Of a DNA stretch of 64,000 bases, positions 1 through 12,275 are shown one piece after another. The notes beneath the pieces are model-generated. The model saw only the letters and a program-made list of their open reading frames with translations. It did not search any database and was not told where the DNA came from. A program made the position numbers and the translations under genes. Source of the DNA: Bimastos eiseni (lineage: Eukaryota; Annelida; Clitellata; Crassiclitellata; Lumbricidae); the NCBI GenBank assembly GCA_959347315.1, contig OY365809.1, forward strand, positions 6,984,853 through 7,048,852, read 5' to 3'. The number at the start of each line of letters is the position of its first letter. The stretch's first letter is position 1.

Positions 1-7
1 CCCTATT

Positions 8-95
8 ACTTGGTTGCTTGCATTCAAAGGCACCTTTCCTACACACTCCAAAGACGAGGTCAGACCCTCCAGACCAATTCCATGCTCCTTATAAC
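8..95 (+). repeat. Dispersed repeat fragment shared with 9255-9321
   Basis: The segment containing GGTTGC, CATTCAAAG, CTTTTCCT-like and AAGACGAGG words, followed by ACCNTCCAGAC, recurs in the same order at 9255-9321 with substitutions and small gaps. Both copies lie beside simple-sequence tracts. The family is not recognised. Confidence 0.5.
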
Positions 96-138
96 TATTT
101 TTTCTAGAACCCGAGGAATCTTTAGTACCTCTGACAAA

Positions 139-252
139 ATAAAAATGATGATGTTGATGATGATGACAATGACGACGACGACGATGAGGATTACGATGAT
201 AATTATGATGATGATGACCCCGATAAAGATGATAATAATAATGGTAGTAATG
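139..252 (+). repeat. Degenerate (GAT/ATG)n trinucleotide tract
   Basis: An imperfect run of GAT, GAC and ACG trinucleotides and their variants. It produces a long open frame of Met/Thr/Ile repeats that is not a gene. Confidence 0.8.
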
Positions 253-3200
253 TTGATTTATAAAGCAGAATATAAGGTATTCGATGAGATTTGACTTGTG
301 TTATTCTCTTGCTGGTCTATTTTTGGTAAACTAGTTTTACCGTGTTTCTTTTGCAATATAGTCTGTAACGCCGCATGACTCCAAGGCCTCAGAAACGATT
401 ATTGAAATGGCGTCTACTTTGTCATCTGTGCAAAGGCACGAATAAGAAAACTCAGCTTTATAGCTTATATAAAATTAAGTCGCTCTGATTTTAAATTCAA
501 TTTTAATCAGACACTTGCATAGCGTTGCTTCACGAAAACCTACAGAGCTTCGTCGACTGATCACTGAACAACCCTTCTGATTAGACGCTATTGTTTTCGC
601 TTGTCTAAATGAGGTTAAAATTAATTCACAATTAATTAGCAATGAGTGATGTCAAAGTTAATCAACAACGATAAATTTTGTAATTGAGCTTACATAAAAT
701 TAGCAAACTATTGATACACACTATTCAATCATTCATTCATTCACAAGAGCTGCATCAACCCATAGAGGTTGTCCAGTGACCAGTCCACGAAGGCTAAACA
801 AGATATCCTATAAAGCCACCATTATACCTTAGCCACGACCTTACATACTTACATCCACTGAAGAAGACGAGTCTCTTCCACCTGGATCTGCGCAACAAGA
901 CCTGTGCAAGGCGACCGAGTAAAGCAGAGACGATTCACTTAATAAACGATTGAAATCGAATCCTAATCTTGCCTATAACGTTTCTTTGCCAAACGAAGTC
1001 GTAGCGTTCAGCTCAACGGATGTGGTCCGAGAATACTTTTCAACCATAAAATGTCTGAAGCCTGGAGTTGATTAACGACCATTCGTTGCAGTCTGCGTAT
1101 GCCAACACTGTTTGCACTTTAATCCAAAGTATGTTAACAACAACCCATCAAAGAAAGCCAGTCATTTGAAACATATTTATAATATTATAATATTTAAATA
1201 TATACATATACATTATAAACGTACATGAAGTGAATTTAGTATAAAGTATAATTCGTTAAGCTATAGTAAAGCGTAAATGGTTGTCTGCTTCTTATGTGCG
1301 TATGTATATATCGATTAAATGAACTTGGTTGCTTGAACTGTAGGGGAGCACATGCACTTATCGATCAACAATAAACTTATATCATCGTATAATTCTAACT
1401 TTTATTGTTCTCGATTTATTGCGTTATATTTTATTGCGCTAATTGAGTTGTATCTTCGAGAGCGTTGAAGCGACAGTCGTTCAGGCGTCCAGCCAAGGCC
1501 TACTCTTCACAAGATCTGTCATTGAGTAGGCCATGTCAATGCTCGATGGAGCAATGCACAGCCGTGGTTATGAACATACAGTACGTTCCGTTACTGCCTT
1601 CTTTATTGAATGTACGGTACACAGGCCCCCCGAGAGGGGCAGAAGGTAAATGCACGGGGGGGGGGGCCCGGCGAGTCTTGGGGGACTGCAATAAACATAT
1701 GAAAAATATCATGATCAGTTAAAGAAAGTTTATGATTAAGGTCTTATGAAGTGCAATATTACTGGCACCTAGCTGGAATAGTAAACTTCAGGCTGATCAG
1801 GCATCTGAATATGACCTCGTTTCTTCTCGTTGTTTCCTATAATAGAACAGACTCACTTCCGTCAAAGAGACTGGCACTGACTGCTCTTTATCTGCCTAGG
1901 AACCCGGAATTGGCGGACCTAACGACCCACGTGAGTTGTTATGCCCTATGTTGGCGTTGGTTGACTACTTTGGCGTATGTTGACAACGTTGGCGTAGGTT
2001 AACATCAGTTCGTGACTAAAATAAAGTAAATAAGAATATGCACAACAAAAGTCAACAAAAAGTAATATAACCAAACAAGAATATCCTACTAGAAGATAAC
2101 TCTAGTTCAAGGCGTTAGTTGCGATGGCCATTCTGTCATTATCATAGTCTAGATTAATAATTAATTTTATTCGCTCGTACGTATCATTCATGCTTAACGC
2201 AAGTGTACGTTTTTCCGAGAAGGTACGTACGGTACGCGTACGTTATTCTTTGCGCTAACGTACATGTTTGCGCAAGCCATAAATAGGGCTACGGTTGAAA
2301 TAACTTACGCTCTGACTGATGTAAATTTATTTAACGACGCATCCATAACAAGGATAATACGATCGCAGTATGCGCTGGACATTTAGTTGGCAGACAAGAC
2401 GCAACTGCTGGTGATGTCTGTGAAATATATTGGCATTTTAAATTAAATTGTCTGACAGACTATAATAAAAATAACTGTTCAGTATAATTTAGAATGTTAA
2501 ATCTCTTGAGCAGGTTCTCGTCAACAATGCTGTTGATGTAGAAAAGGACTTTAGCCAGTTGTATGAAACAAAATGAATTTCCTGGAACTGCAGTAGATGG
2601 CAGCTCTGCACGGAGTGACCGAGGCATAGAGGAGACGCAGACAAATCAAATCCCGCCTTGTCTAACGTAACAGCTTCAGACAAAGCCAGTTGATAAAAGC
2701 TCCAGTCACAAATATTATGACGTAATTTCATGGCATTACATCCCGTCACACTTTAAGAAGGATATCTGCATCGCAAAAATTTCTATAGCGCCAAATTAGA
2801 CCGAATGCGTCTGTGCTTGTCAATCTCTGCCCAGCATCCTCCATTTCTGACTGCTGCTGCAGAATTTCGGCAGCAACAGCAGCTGCGGCCAGGCAACTTT
2901 GACGAGGAAATTGCTTGTACCCCGCCAAAAGCGAAGCCCTGATGCATCACCCTGACTCGACAATGCTGACTGTTAAGTACAAGTCCCCTCCTCTATTAAT
3001 AAATCGTCCGTTTAATATTATCATCAGTCAACAGCAATTAGTCGAAAACCGACGCTTGACTCGTCAATGGCGGTCAAATCGATTACGTCATCCATTGAGA
3101 CCCCGAACCGAGATTCATTCGTCTGGCGAACACTACGCGGTGCGAGGACGCCCTCTGCTGGCGGCGTATAACTGCAATGAAGGAATATATCGACGACGGT

Positions 3201-3285
3201 TCAAGACATCGTCAACAAAGCGCAGAATTAGCTGCGATTTATCATAGTCGTCGACTGGGTTCTATGACGCTGCATAGTTTATGCC

Positions 3286-3347
<62 letters not shown>

Positions 3348-3387
3348 GGCTCTCTTTCTCTCTCTCTCCCTCCCTCTCTCTTAATAA
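3286..3387 (+). repeat. (CT)n microsatellite
   Basis: A nearly pure CT dinucleotide run of about 55 bp with a slightly degenerate continuation. The apparent Ser-Leu open frame across it is an artefact of the repeat. Confidence 0.9.
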
Positions 3388-3915
3388 CGTCGTTCCCTCT
3401 GGCTTAGCACCCCGAAACCGACATACGCCGACGCAGATAAAACTTTATTCTAAGTAGACAACATACAAAACCCCGCATGCGTCAGCAGCTGATTAAATGC
3501 AGATTCAACTCTGTCAATGACCATCGTTTGTCCGTTGAAATCTACGACTCACGTCCCATTTAAAACTTTTAAATTATGAAGTTTTAGAAGTCTCACTGGG
3601 ATAATTACTTATTAGTAAATGCTGCTTAAAATTACAGAAAATTGTTTAATTGTTTAAAATTGTTAAACAGTCATTCCTGTTTATATGTATCCATTAATTA
3701 TTGAAAGCCAATGTGCAATTTTAATATTTAAACTGCAAATGTATTGGGCGCCAATTAATTGGGAACGGTCCTAAGGCTACAGGTTACGTAATGCTAAAGA
3801 TGATTAAGCAAGGAACTGAGCTGACCTGACCATTGCGATCGTATGGGGCTCGCAATTTAAGGGGACTCGAGAATTTTATAGAATACTAGCATGAGCTAGA
3901 GCTGATAGAAACCAC

Positions 3916-4090
<175 letters not shown>

Positions 4091-4901
4091 GAAAGAATGG
4101 GACCTCCGATTCACAGACAAGGCATGGAAAGGTCTGCTGGATTCCAATAACAATCCATGCGACCGTGCTCGCCTGCTGGCCTCACGAGCACCTCATTCTG
4201 GAGACTGGATGCTAGCGCCCCCTATGACTGCCCTAGGCCTGCGCCTCTCAAACGAGGATGTACGACTGGCAGCCGGGTTGAGACTAGGAACGACGCTCTG
4301 CGAGCCACATTTGTGTCACCAATGTCAAGAGAGCGTCGACGCAAAAGGGCTCCATGGACTAATTTGTAGAAGAGGCAGTGGAAAACATCAACGACATAGC
4401 ATGTTGAACGATGTCATCTGGAGAGCTCTTGGCAGGGCGAAGATTCCAGCGCAAAAGGAACCTCTCGGCTTGGTGAGAGAAGATGGAAAGCGACCGGACT
4501 GCGTCACGCTCATTCCTTGGACACGTGGTCGATGTCTGGCATGGGATGTGACAGTGCCCGACACCTACGCCAAGTCACATCTTGTCGACACATCTATCAG
4601 AGCTGGCGAAGCAGCCGAACGCGCAGCTAAGACGAAGAGGGCCAAGTATTCCACCATAACCAACACCCACGACTTCGTAGCCCTCTCCTTGGAATCCGGC
4701 GGCGCTTGGAGCAGTGAAGGACTGCAGTTCATTTCAGAGTTGGGTAGTCGAACGAGTGCTGCAACCCACGATCCAATGGAGACGTCATTTCTGTTCCAAC
4801 GTATCTGGGTTGTTCTTCAGCGTGGGAACGCAGCCTGCCTCTTCGAGACATTGCCAACACTCACTTAGCTCATCATGGGCGATAACAGCATAATGTGAAA
4901 C

Positions 4902-4903
<2 letters not shown>
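4091..4903 (+). mobile_element. 5'-truncated RLE-type non-LTR retrotransposon, copy A
   Basis: This is the 3' third of the element seen complete through its reverse transcriptase at 9478-12192. It keeps the CCHC finger (C-x2-C-x9-H-x3-C) and the restriction-like endonuclease core (RPD followed by DVTV) and has no reverse transcriptase. It is collinear with 11378-12190 at a constant offset of 7287 bases without indels, and I found three base differences. One of them changes a TAT codon to a TAG stop at 4866-4868, so the ORF ends ten residues earlier than in copy B. Both sides are (AAT)n. The truncation fits incomplete target-primed reverse transcription. It is probably dead, because it has no polymerase. 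Confidence 0.9.
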
Positions 4904-4935
<32 letters not shown>

Positions 4936-4949
4936 GTAAAAATCAAAGC

Positions 4950-4985
<36 letters not shown>
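4904..4985 (+). repeat. (AAT)n microsatellite downstream of copy A
   Basis: Two AAT runs separated by a short TAGTAAAAATCAAAGC interruption. They merge directly with the element 3' end (ACATATATAATAATAA). Confidence 0.9.
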
Positions 4986-4986
<1 letters not shown>

Positions 4987-5162
4987 TGGTTCCTAGTAAA
5001 TCTGCTGTCAATTAAAATAAACTGCAAGTATTTGAACAATTATTAGCTTAAGTTGCGCAATATGTTCAATATTGCAAATTCCTCTATCCAAGAATAGCGA
5101 GAGCTTCTGTCATGATCTTAATCATAACCTAAGACAATTGAGCATGATTAGCTGGAGATTAG

Positions 5163-5566
5163 TGGCTGTCCATAAATGACGTAACGCGCCTAGGGGCAGG
5201 GGTCACACATTTGTGACGGTGTGTGATGAAGGGAAGAGGCAGATGGAATGTGACGTCACGCAGTCACATCAAACAGCAAAATGCATTATTTTATTAAAAA
5301 AAAGCTTTCACTCATTTAAATAAATTCCACTTAATTAGTAGTAGTTGATGCCACAATAAAATTCTTTATTTTTGGATTGTTTACTTTTACGCACGGTGTC
5401 AATTTTTTCATAAATTATTAGAAAATTTGCATATAACATTCTGGAATCTGGTTTTTTCGGGAGTCATAGCTTTGTGATTTCATTTTTGAGGGGTCATGAC
5501 GTGTGAATAGGGGGGAAAGAGGTAAAAAATCGTCCAACACTGCGTGACGTCATTTATGAACGGCCC
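5163..5566. mobile_element. Non-autonomous DNA transposon (MITE) with CATAAATGACGT termini
   Basis: Imperfect terminal inverted repeats of about 25 bp bound the segment. The left end reads GGCTGTCCATAAATGACGT and the right end, reverse-complemented, reads GGCCGTTCATAAATGACGT, both followed by (A/C)ACGC. The interior is AT-rich with no ORF, so this is a non-autonomous copy. The exact ends and target-site duplication are unclear. The superfamily is not assigned. Confidence 0.65.
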
Positions 5567-6147
5567 TTTATCGTAAGTGCGCACTACCCACATACAGGCA
5601 GTGAAAATTGTTTTATTTTATGTTCTTATCCTCAGGTTAAAACAACAGAAATAATTTACAATTAGTTTATGAATTTTATAAATTGAAGCTGTTTGATTAG
5701 TGTAGCGTAATTCGTTGAATACAAATGTGCGCGAGGCACGTGTTCGTTATTCTAGCAGAAATTATCTGTCACGTTTAGTTGGTGATTACAGAGCAGCAAA
5801 ATTCACAGTTTTAATGGCTAAAACCGAGGCCGCCGTCATCCTGCTCTCCAGGCCAAAAACCTGTCTTTACTCGGGCAACGTCGGGTTCCCCAGCTAGTTA
5901 GTAATATATTCGTCTCAACCGTCAGCCGTTTGCAAGTTCTCTGATTCTGTCTCTTCGATATCTTGTCCCATGCATTCGACACCAATGATCACGGCTACGG
6001 TCTTCAAAGATCGCCTTCTCGGTTTGGCGTCTCTATAGCACTTCTCTTGGTCAATTATGTCTCCAGTCCTACTTGCCTCGAGATTCTTCTCTATCGAAGC
6101 CTAGGCCTACTGGCACTGACACTATTTGCAACAATTCCTACTCTCTG

Positions 6148-6190
<43 letters not shown>

Positions 6191-8220
6191 AGATTCCCTC
6201 CTGGGTTGACTCCTCTTCGAAGATCTTGTATAGCACACCATTAAGTCATCTCATACACTAATCCTCTGTTTACCACCATCTGCGTGCATCTATGCTTCCT
6301 TCGCCTCAAGCTGTTTCCACATTAACTCAATTTGGTTAGCCTATAATTAATCTCTCAATGGATATCATCTAATCACCTCAGCAACAACTCTCTAAAAACA
6401 CAATTTACCATCATAGGCCTTCCTGAGAAAAAAACAAGAAGATCACTGACTCTTCATACATACATGCACACACACATTGTGTATAGGTATGTATACATAC
6501 ATATATATATAAAATAATACAGACATGCATACTGTAGGCCTACCTACAAACATACATTCATAACTACATATACATATAATTATGTATACATTTATATATA
6601 AATATATATATATACATGCATGCGTAGCCTACAGAGTTGGTAATGTGGGCGGATAGTTGGCTATAAATATCTCGGCCTTTTATTGATTATACGTGGCTTT
6701 CATCCCACTGTTTCCTCACTGTTTCCTCACGACTCACTTGCCTAAGAATTCACAGCCCAGAGGAGAACATGTAAGAATCCAAGACCTGCTGGAAGGCACG
6801 AATAGCGTTGATGTCAGCCATGGAGATCAAGTAAACAGAGCCATAACGTTCATTGAAGACTCACCTGGTGACCGTCATTGGTACTAAGGGAGTGACCGGA
6901 AGTGTGTGATGAGTAGTATTTTGACAACAATCGTCCTACTATTATCCGCTGGTACCTGGTACCATGGTCACGCTCTGTCGAACGCATCTTCAGCCAGAGG
7001 ATAAATTTCAAACACTGACACCGACTCTTCATTCTGTTTGTCTTCAGGCAAGAGTTCTAAGTAAACCATTCGATCATTGATTCAAGTGATCAATCGATCA
7101 ATCAAAATATCGAACGATCAATTAGTGAAAAAAATTAATCAGTCAAACAAAACAGATTCTACAAGACTACGCTAGACATACAATATAATGGTTATTACGG
7201 TCAGCTGATCCTCTAGATTATTATAATCTAGGAAGAAATCTTACTTACTAATGGCCTATTTGAATTGCTGAATTGCAGTGCGTTATCAAACGGCTATACT
7301 ATTGAAAGCAGGTTATATACCAAGGTCCAAGAAGAAACTAACAGAAAGATGACACCAAAGTAATGTCCTCACAGATTCTAATGTCGACGTGCATTTATTA
7401 AGAAGCTGTAATTATAGCCAATGCTCAGCTAATTCCGAAAGAGTGCTACATTTCAAAGTGCACTGTGGTTGTTTGATTGATCTTCTTTATCTTTTTTGTA
7501 AAGAATCGTTTCGTATCATTTTTTGTAAAGAATAGTTTCGTATCGCTTTTTTCTTGTCCAGATAACGCAAATGGACGCACGTGTTCTCATGAAGCCATGA
7601 TTGCCGCTTCACAGGCTGCTGAAGCAATCTTACATTGTAGGCTATACTTACAAAATATATATTCAAAATAACTAATGACAGACAAGGAAGCGGAAAGAAA
7701 CAAAACAGATTATAAACCAATATTTACTACGTATATTAATTTATCATTTGACAGTGTACATTGCTAGCTCAGCGCAATCCGTATTCATCCGATTTTATCG
7801 CCAATTAACGTTGTGCTTGATGAAAGCAGGCCGTCGTTGTAACAATTTTCCGTGTTGTATTTTCTGGACACCTTCATCAGATAAATCCGATATTGATGAT
7901 TGCCTTGCTTCACTATTCGTGAAGAAACACGATACCATAGCTTTGCTGTATAAAGTGCACAGTTAGTTTTATCAACTGTGCGCATTTAGTCGAGCTCCTA
8001 TTATACAACGATAATTGATGCACTTTGTAATTCTTTATTTCTGCTCATTTTTTCCTTTGGTTCTACGTCTGTCTTGTTTTGACGTACCACATTTTAATAC
8101 AGTATTATAATTAGTGCGTTAGGCCCTATTATAGCTATAGTCAACACGGATTTACTCAAACGCAAAGATTGATCCATTGCGAATCTAATAAAAAAATATA
8201 TACACGCGTGCAGTCTACAC
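5567..8220. other. Intergenic stretch, no gene recognised
   Basis: AT-rich DNA with a TA dinucleotide run at 6152-6188 and CATA-type repeats around 6460-6610. No exon-like segment with family motifs or splice-site pairs was found on either strand. Confidence 0.6.
6152..6188. repeat. (TA)n microsatellite
   Basis: A pure TA dinucleotide run of about 37 bp. Confidence 0.9.
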
Positions 8221-8480
8221 GACTAGTCTCTTTGTAATGGCAAGTTCTAAGAGACCGCCTCCTAAAACACGTTGCCACTACCGAAGCCGTTCGCTCGGCC
8301 GCCGCAGGGTAGGACGTGAGCTGTGGGCGTCATTCACGCGTAGTACGGTGCGTCATGCACGCTCCAAGTCAAGTCCTCGTAAGCATAGTAGACGAATGAC
8401 AAATAACTGAGTGACGGCCAAGTCCACAGTCAACTTATCGACCGTTCTAAGGGGACAACTGAGCCAGTCGCTGCCAGAGG

Positions 8481-8670
8481 GTATAAATATAGACGCGTCA
8501 GTCAAGCGAGACACTTCAGTCGTGTTCACGCTCTTCATCGGCGATTACAAGAACAAAGTTTTCTGTGTTTACGGGTGCTAACATATTTTCTGAGAGTTGT
8601 TCGTTTTGCTTTGCTGAGCGAAATCATTCTACCAGCCTTATTTATAAGACACCCTACCGTTACTAACCAG
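8481..8670 (+). promoter_or_regulatory. Candidate TATA promoter with a noncoding first exon
   Basis: A TATAAATA box at about 8482-8489 lies 25-35 bp upstream of a CACTTCAGTC initiator-like sequence near 8511-8520. About 150 bp further on is a strong splice donor (CCAG|GTAAGG, about 8668-8675). The preceding 250 bp are unusually CpG-rich for this window. The arrangement looks like the start of a transcript whose later exons I cannot identify. It could also be the promoter of an old LTR element. No coding potential is visible in the putative first exon. Confidence 0.35.
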
Positions 8671-9254
8671 GTAAGGAAAGGAGTTGTTACAGCAATCAGT
8701 GCTGTAGAAGATTTGCTAATAGTAAATATGCGTCATTAACATGTAGGCTGAGTGCATTTTGGGTGATCGAGTGCACGGTGACTTGAAGTTGCGTGTCACC
8801 CATTTGAGCCATGCAAAGAGATATACATGCGGGTGTGAAGGATCTCACCGAATCGTTTCATTGAAAACAAAGCAGGGTCGAATTATACGGTCGCTATAGC
8901 AAAACTTCAACACTTACAACCGATATTCTCTCTCAGACTCTCTCAGATTCGTCATAGGCGCGTTTATCTGGTGATAGAAAATGACTTCAATAGCCATCGT
9001 ACACTTTGGAGTTATCAAAGATGGTTCCTTGATATTTTATGATTAGTAAATACACCTCGGCCTATATTGGTGTAACACACGTTAATCGCTGGATGATTCG
9101 CAGCTAATTATAGGTGTGATAGAAACAGTTTCATCCATTATTAGCACACTAAGTTATTGTTCAGTTGCGCCTTAGAAATCATTACTATTATTAAAATAAT
9201 GATAATGCTTGTAAATAAATAAATAAATAATATTATTAATAATAACAGCGCTTG

Positions 9255-9321
9255 AACTTGGTTGCATTCAAAGACTCTTTTCCTCTGACCCCCTGAAGAC
9301 GAGGCATGACCATCCAGACAG
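9255..9321 (+). repeat. Dispersed repeat fragment, second copy
   Basis: Diverged copy of the segment at 8-95, with the shared words GGTTGCATTCAAAG, CTTTTCCT, AAGACGAGG and CCATCCAGAC-like. It lies about 120 bp upstream of the microsatellite carrying retroelement copy B. Confidence 0.5.
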
Positions 9322-9375
9322 CTAGCGTATTTTTTTAATAATCTATAAGTCATTGGGAATGAAAAAAAATAATAA

Positions 9376-9381
9376 TATTAA

Positions 9382-9477
<96 letters not shown>
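9376..9477 (+). repeat. Compound (TAG)n(TAA)n microsatellite upstream of copy B
   Basis: About 60 bp of TAG repeats change into TAA repeats and end at the 5' junction of retrotransposon copy B. The 3' flank of B has the same TAG and TAA mixture, as expected if one compound microsatellite was split by the insertion. Confidence 0.9.
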
Positions 9478-12185
9478 GCCGATCGCTCGCTTCTCAGCTC
9501 TCACATCCTGCTTCACCCGGTCTTCTGATTAAGAGAATCCCAAAAGTAGCAAGGCCATCTTGTGCTGCTCTCCTGGCCGATATAATCCAAGCAATTGTAA
9601 GAGAACCAAATTGCGTTGCAAAATGGTTCGATTTGCTGGCCTTCGGTGGAACTGTACTAGTGAAGCCAAGAAGAGGTGGACGAAAGCACAACATGACCAA
9701 GATGATTTTGTCCCGCATTACTGAATGGGGACTGCAGGGGCCAGACCAGTCGACTAACGATGAATTGCCATTGACGTCAAGTCGTAAGCTCAAGTCCGCT
9801 AAATGCGACCACGCCAGGTATTTAGCCTCAACAGTTGCAAGCAAGCTGGAGGAAGGCAATTTCAAAGCAGCCATCCGTCTCATCTGCAGCGAGGATAAAC
9901 CGGCGCTGGACACACCGGAAACTCTGGCCGCGCTTAAGAAAAAGCACCCGCCTGCACCAGTGGACAGGAGAACACCGTGTGATCCAGACAGTTCCGATCG
10001 CTTCATCCCGCTTCAAGTTTCTAAAGAAGATGTCGCTAGGGCAATCTCCTCTTTCCCTGCGGGTTCGGCTGGTGGTCCAGATGGCATAACTCCACAACAC
10101 TTAAAGGATCTGATGGCCTATGGAGTAGATGACAACATCGGGCAACATCTATCTGACCTTGTCAATCTGCTCCTAAAGGGAGGTCTATCCGAAGAGGTGA
10201 ATGAGGTCATCTATGGGGCAAACCTTTTAGCCCTGAGCAAGAAGGACGGAGGCATAAGACCGATCGCCGTGGGCTACACATGGCGTCGTTTGGCGGCAAC
10301 GTGCGCTAATTCGCATGCGGTAACAAGGCTGTCTCAACTGCTCGCCCCCATTCAGTTTGGGGTAGGCATTCCAGGAGGTGCTGAGGCAGCTGTCCATGCG
10401 ACACGTCGTTGGATTTCCACAATGCCTGAGGACAGCGTCCTAGTGAAGCTCGACTTCGCCAATGTCTTTAACACTCTGCGCAGAGATTGTCTTCTAGAGG
10501 CAGTTGCTAGAGAGATCCCAGAGCTCTACTACTTTGCCTATTCAAACCGTCCACTGTTGCGCTATGGTTCAAACACAATTCGATCCGAAGAAGGAACGCA
10601 GCAAGGCGATCCTTTGGGACCTCTGGAATTCTGTCTTGTGCTGCAACCGATTCTGATGAAGCTTCGTTCGGATCTGCGTATCGGATATCTGGATGACCTG
10701 ACATTGGGAGGTATCAAGGAAACAGTGGCCGACGACGTTCAATTAATCGAGCAGGAATCAAAGAATCTTGGATTGCTATTGAACCGCAGCAAATGCGAAA
10801 TCGCGTGTCACAACACCCAGATGCCGAACAATGACCCTGCGTTCCAAGAGTTCACGAGCATAGCCCTCGAGGACATGACCTTGTTGGGTGCACCTCTAAT
10901 TTCAGGTCCAGCTGTGAACATGGTCGTTAATTCAAAGGCCAAAGACCTCGAGAGGGCAATCGGAAGATTGTCCTTGCTTTATACACATTACGCTCTGGTT
11001 CTGCTGAGAAACAGTCTAAGTGTACCGAAGCTCTTGTACAGTCTGCGCACAGCCGTCTGCGCTGATTGCCCGGGCTTGGCTCGGTTTGATCAACTGATGA
11101 GAGAAGGACTGTCAACCATTTTAAATGTGGACCTTGACAATGACCGCTGGCTCCAGGCTTCTTTGCCGGTGAGAGATGGTGGTCTGGGAGTTCGTTGTGC
11201 ATCTACGCTGGCACTTTCTGCCTTTCTGGCTTCTGCTGCTAGTACAAGCGAACTCCAGGCATACATCCTACCAACAGAGTCTGCTGAGGACCCATATGAA
11301 CTTGCGAGTTCAGCACTCAACGCTTGGAAGACCCTGACATATGCAGAACCACCAACAGGAGCAGCGAGTCATCGCCAGAAAGAATGGGACCTCCGATTCA
11401 CAGACAAGGCATGGAAAGGTCTGCTGGATTCCAATAACAATCCATGCGACCGTGCTCGCCTGCTGGCCTCACGAGCACCTCATTCTGGAGACTGGATGCT
11501 AGCGCCCCCTATGACTGCCCTAGGCCTGCGCCTCTCAAACGAGGATGTACGACTGGCAGCCGGGTTGAGACTAGGAACGACGCTCTGCGAGCCACATTTG
11601 TGTCACCAATGTCAAGAGAGCGTCGACGCAAAAGGGCTCCATGGACTAATTTGTAGAAGAGGCAGCGGAAAACATCAACGACATAGCATGTTGAACGATG
11701 TCATCTGGAGAGCTCTTGGCAGGGCGAAGATTCCAGCGCAAAAGGAACCTCTCGGCTTGGTAAGAGAAGATGGAAAGCGACCGGACTGCGTCACGCTCAT
11801 TCCTTGGACACGTGGTCGATGTCTGGCATGGGATGTGACAGTGCCCGACACCTACGCCAAGTCACATCTTGTCGACACATCTATCAGAGCTGGCGAAGCA
11901 GCCGAACGCGCAGCTAAGACGAAGAGGGCCAAGTATTCCACCATAACCAACACCCACGACTTCGTAGCCCTCTCCTTGGAATCCGGCGGCGCTTGGAGCA
12001 GTGAAGGACTGCAGTTCATTTCAGAGTTGGGTAGTCGAACGAGTGCTGCAACCCACGATCCAATGGAGACGTCATTTCTGTTCCAACGTATCTGGGTTGT
12101 TCTTCAGCGTGGGAACGCAGCCTGCCTCTTCGAGACATTGCCAACACTCACTTATCTCATCATGGGCGATAACAGCATAATGTGA
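9478..12185 (+). CDS. Retrotransposon polyprotein: reverse transcriptase, CCHC finger, restriction-like endonuclease
   Basis: The frame is open from the element's 5' edge to TGA at 12183-12185, about 900 residues. In order it shows: an N-terminal part with an IPK-x-ARPSCAALLADII stretch; reverse transcriptase motif A (DFANVFN, near 10450-10470); motif B (EGTQQGDPLGPLEF, near 10590-10635); motif C (YLDD, 10686-10697); a thumb region; a CCHC finger (C-x2-C-x9-H-x3-C, near 11600-11655); and a PD-(D/E)XK-like endonuclease core with KRPD and WDVTV (near 11775-11845). RT followed by CCHC and RLE is the layout of the R2/R4/NeSL/CRE group, whose enzymes nick a specific target and prime cDNA there. 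YLDD replaces the more usual (F/Y)ADD. The clade cannot be fixed by eye. Confidence 0.88.
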
Positions 12186-12192
12186 AACATAT
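9478..12192 (+). mobile_element. RLE-type non-LTR retrotransposon, copy B (most complete)
   Basis: A 2.7-kb element carries one long uninterrupted frame and is bounded on both sides by TAA/TAG microsatellite. The frame stays open from the first base after the microsatellite with no obvious initiator ATG, so the copy is probably 5'-truncated and lacks the N-terminal region of the full-length element. The 3' end is short (TGTGAAACATATATAATAAT after the stop) with no poly(A); it passes into TAA repeats. The intact frame and near-identity with copy A point to recent mobility. Confidence 0.9.
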
Positions 12193-12225
12193 ATAATAAT
12201 AACAATAGTAGTAGTAGTAGTAGTA

Positions 12226-12274
<49 letters not shown>

Positions 12275-12275
12275 G
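12193..12275 (+). repeat. (AAT)/(TAG)n microsatellite downstream of copy B
   Basis: AATAAT followed by a TAG run and then a TAA run, continuing the compound microsatellite found upstream of copy B. Confidence 0.9.

Larger units (their letters stand above)
1..3285. other. Intergenic stretch, no gene recognised
   Basis: I see no convincing exon, RNA gene or transposon ORF here; open frames are short, lack family motifs and have no paired splice signals. The stretch holds a GAT-type trinucleotide tract near its start, a run of Gs around 1658-1667, and a CpG-rich, GTACGT-rich patch at about 2175-2260. Distal regulatory DNA cannot be excluded. Confidence 0.6.
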
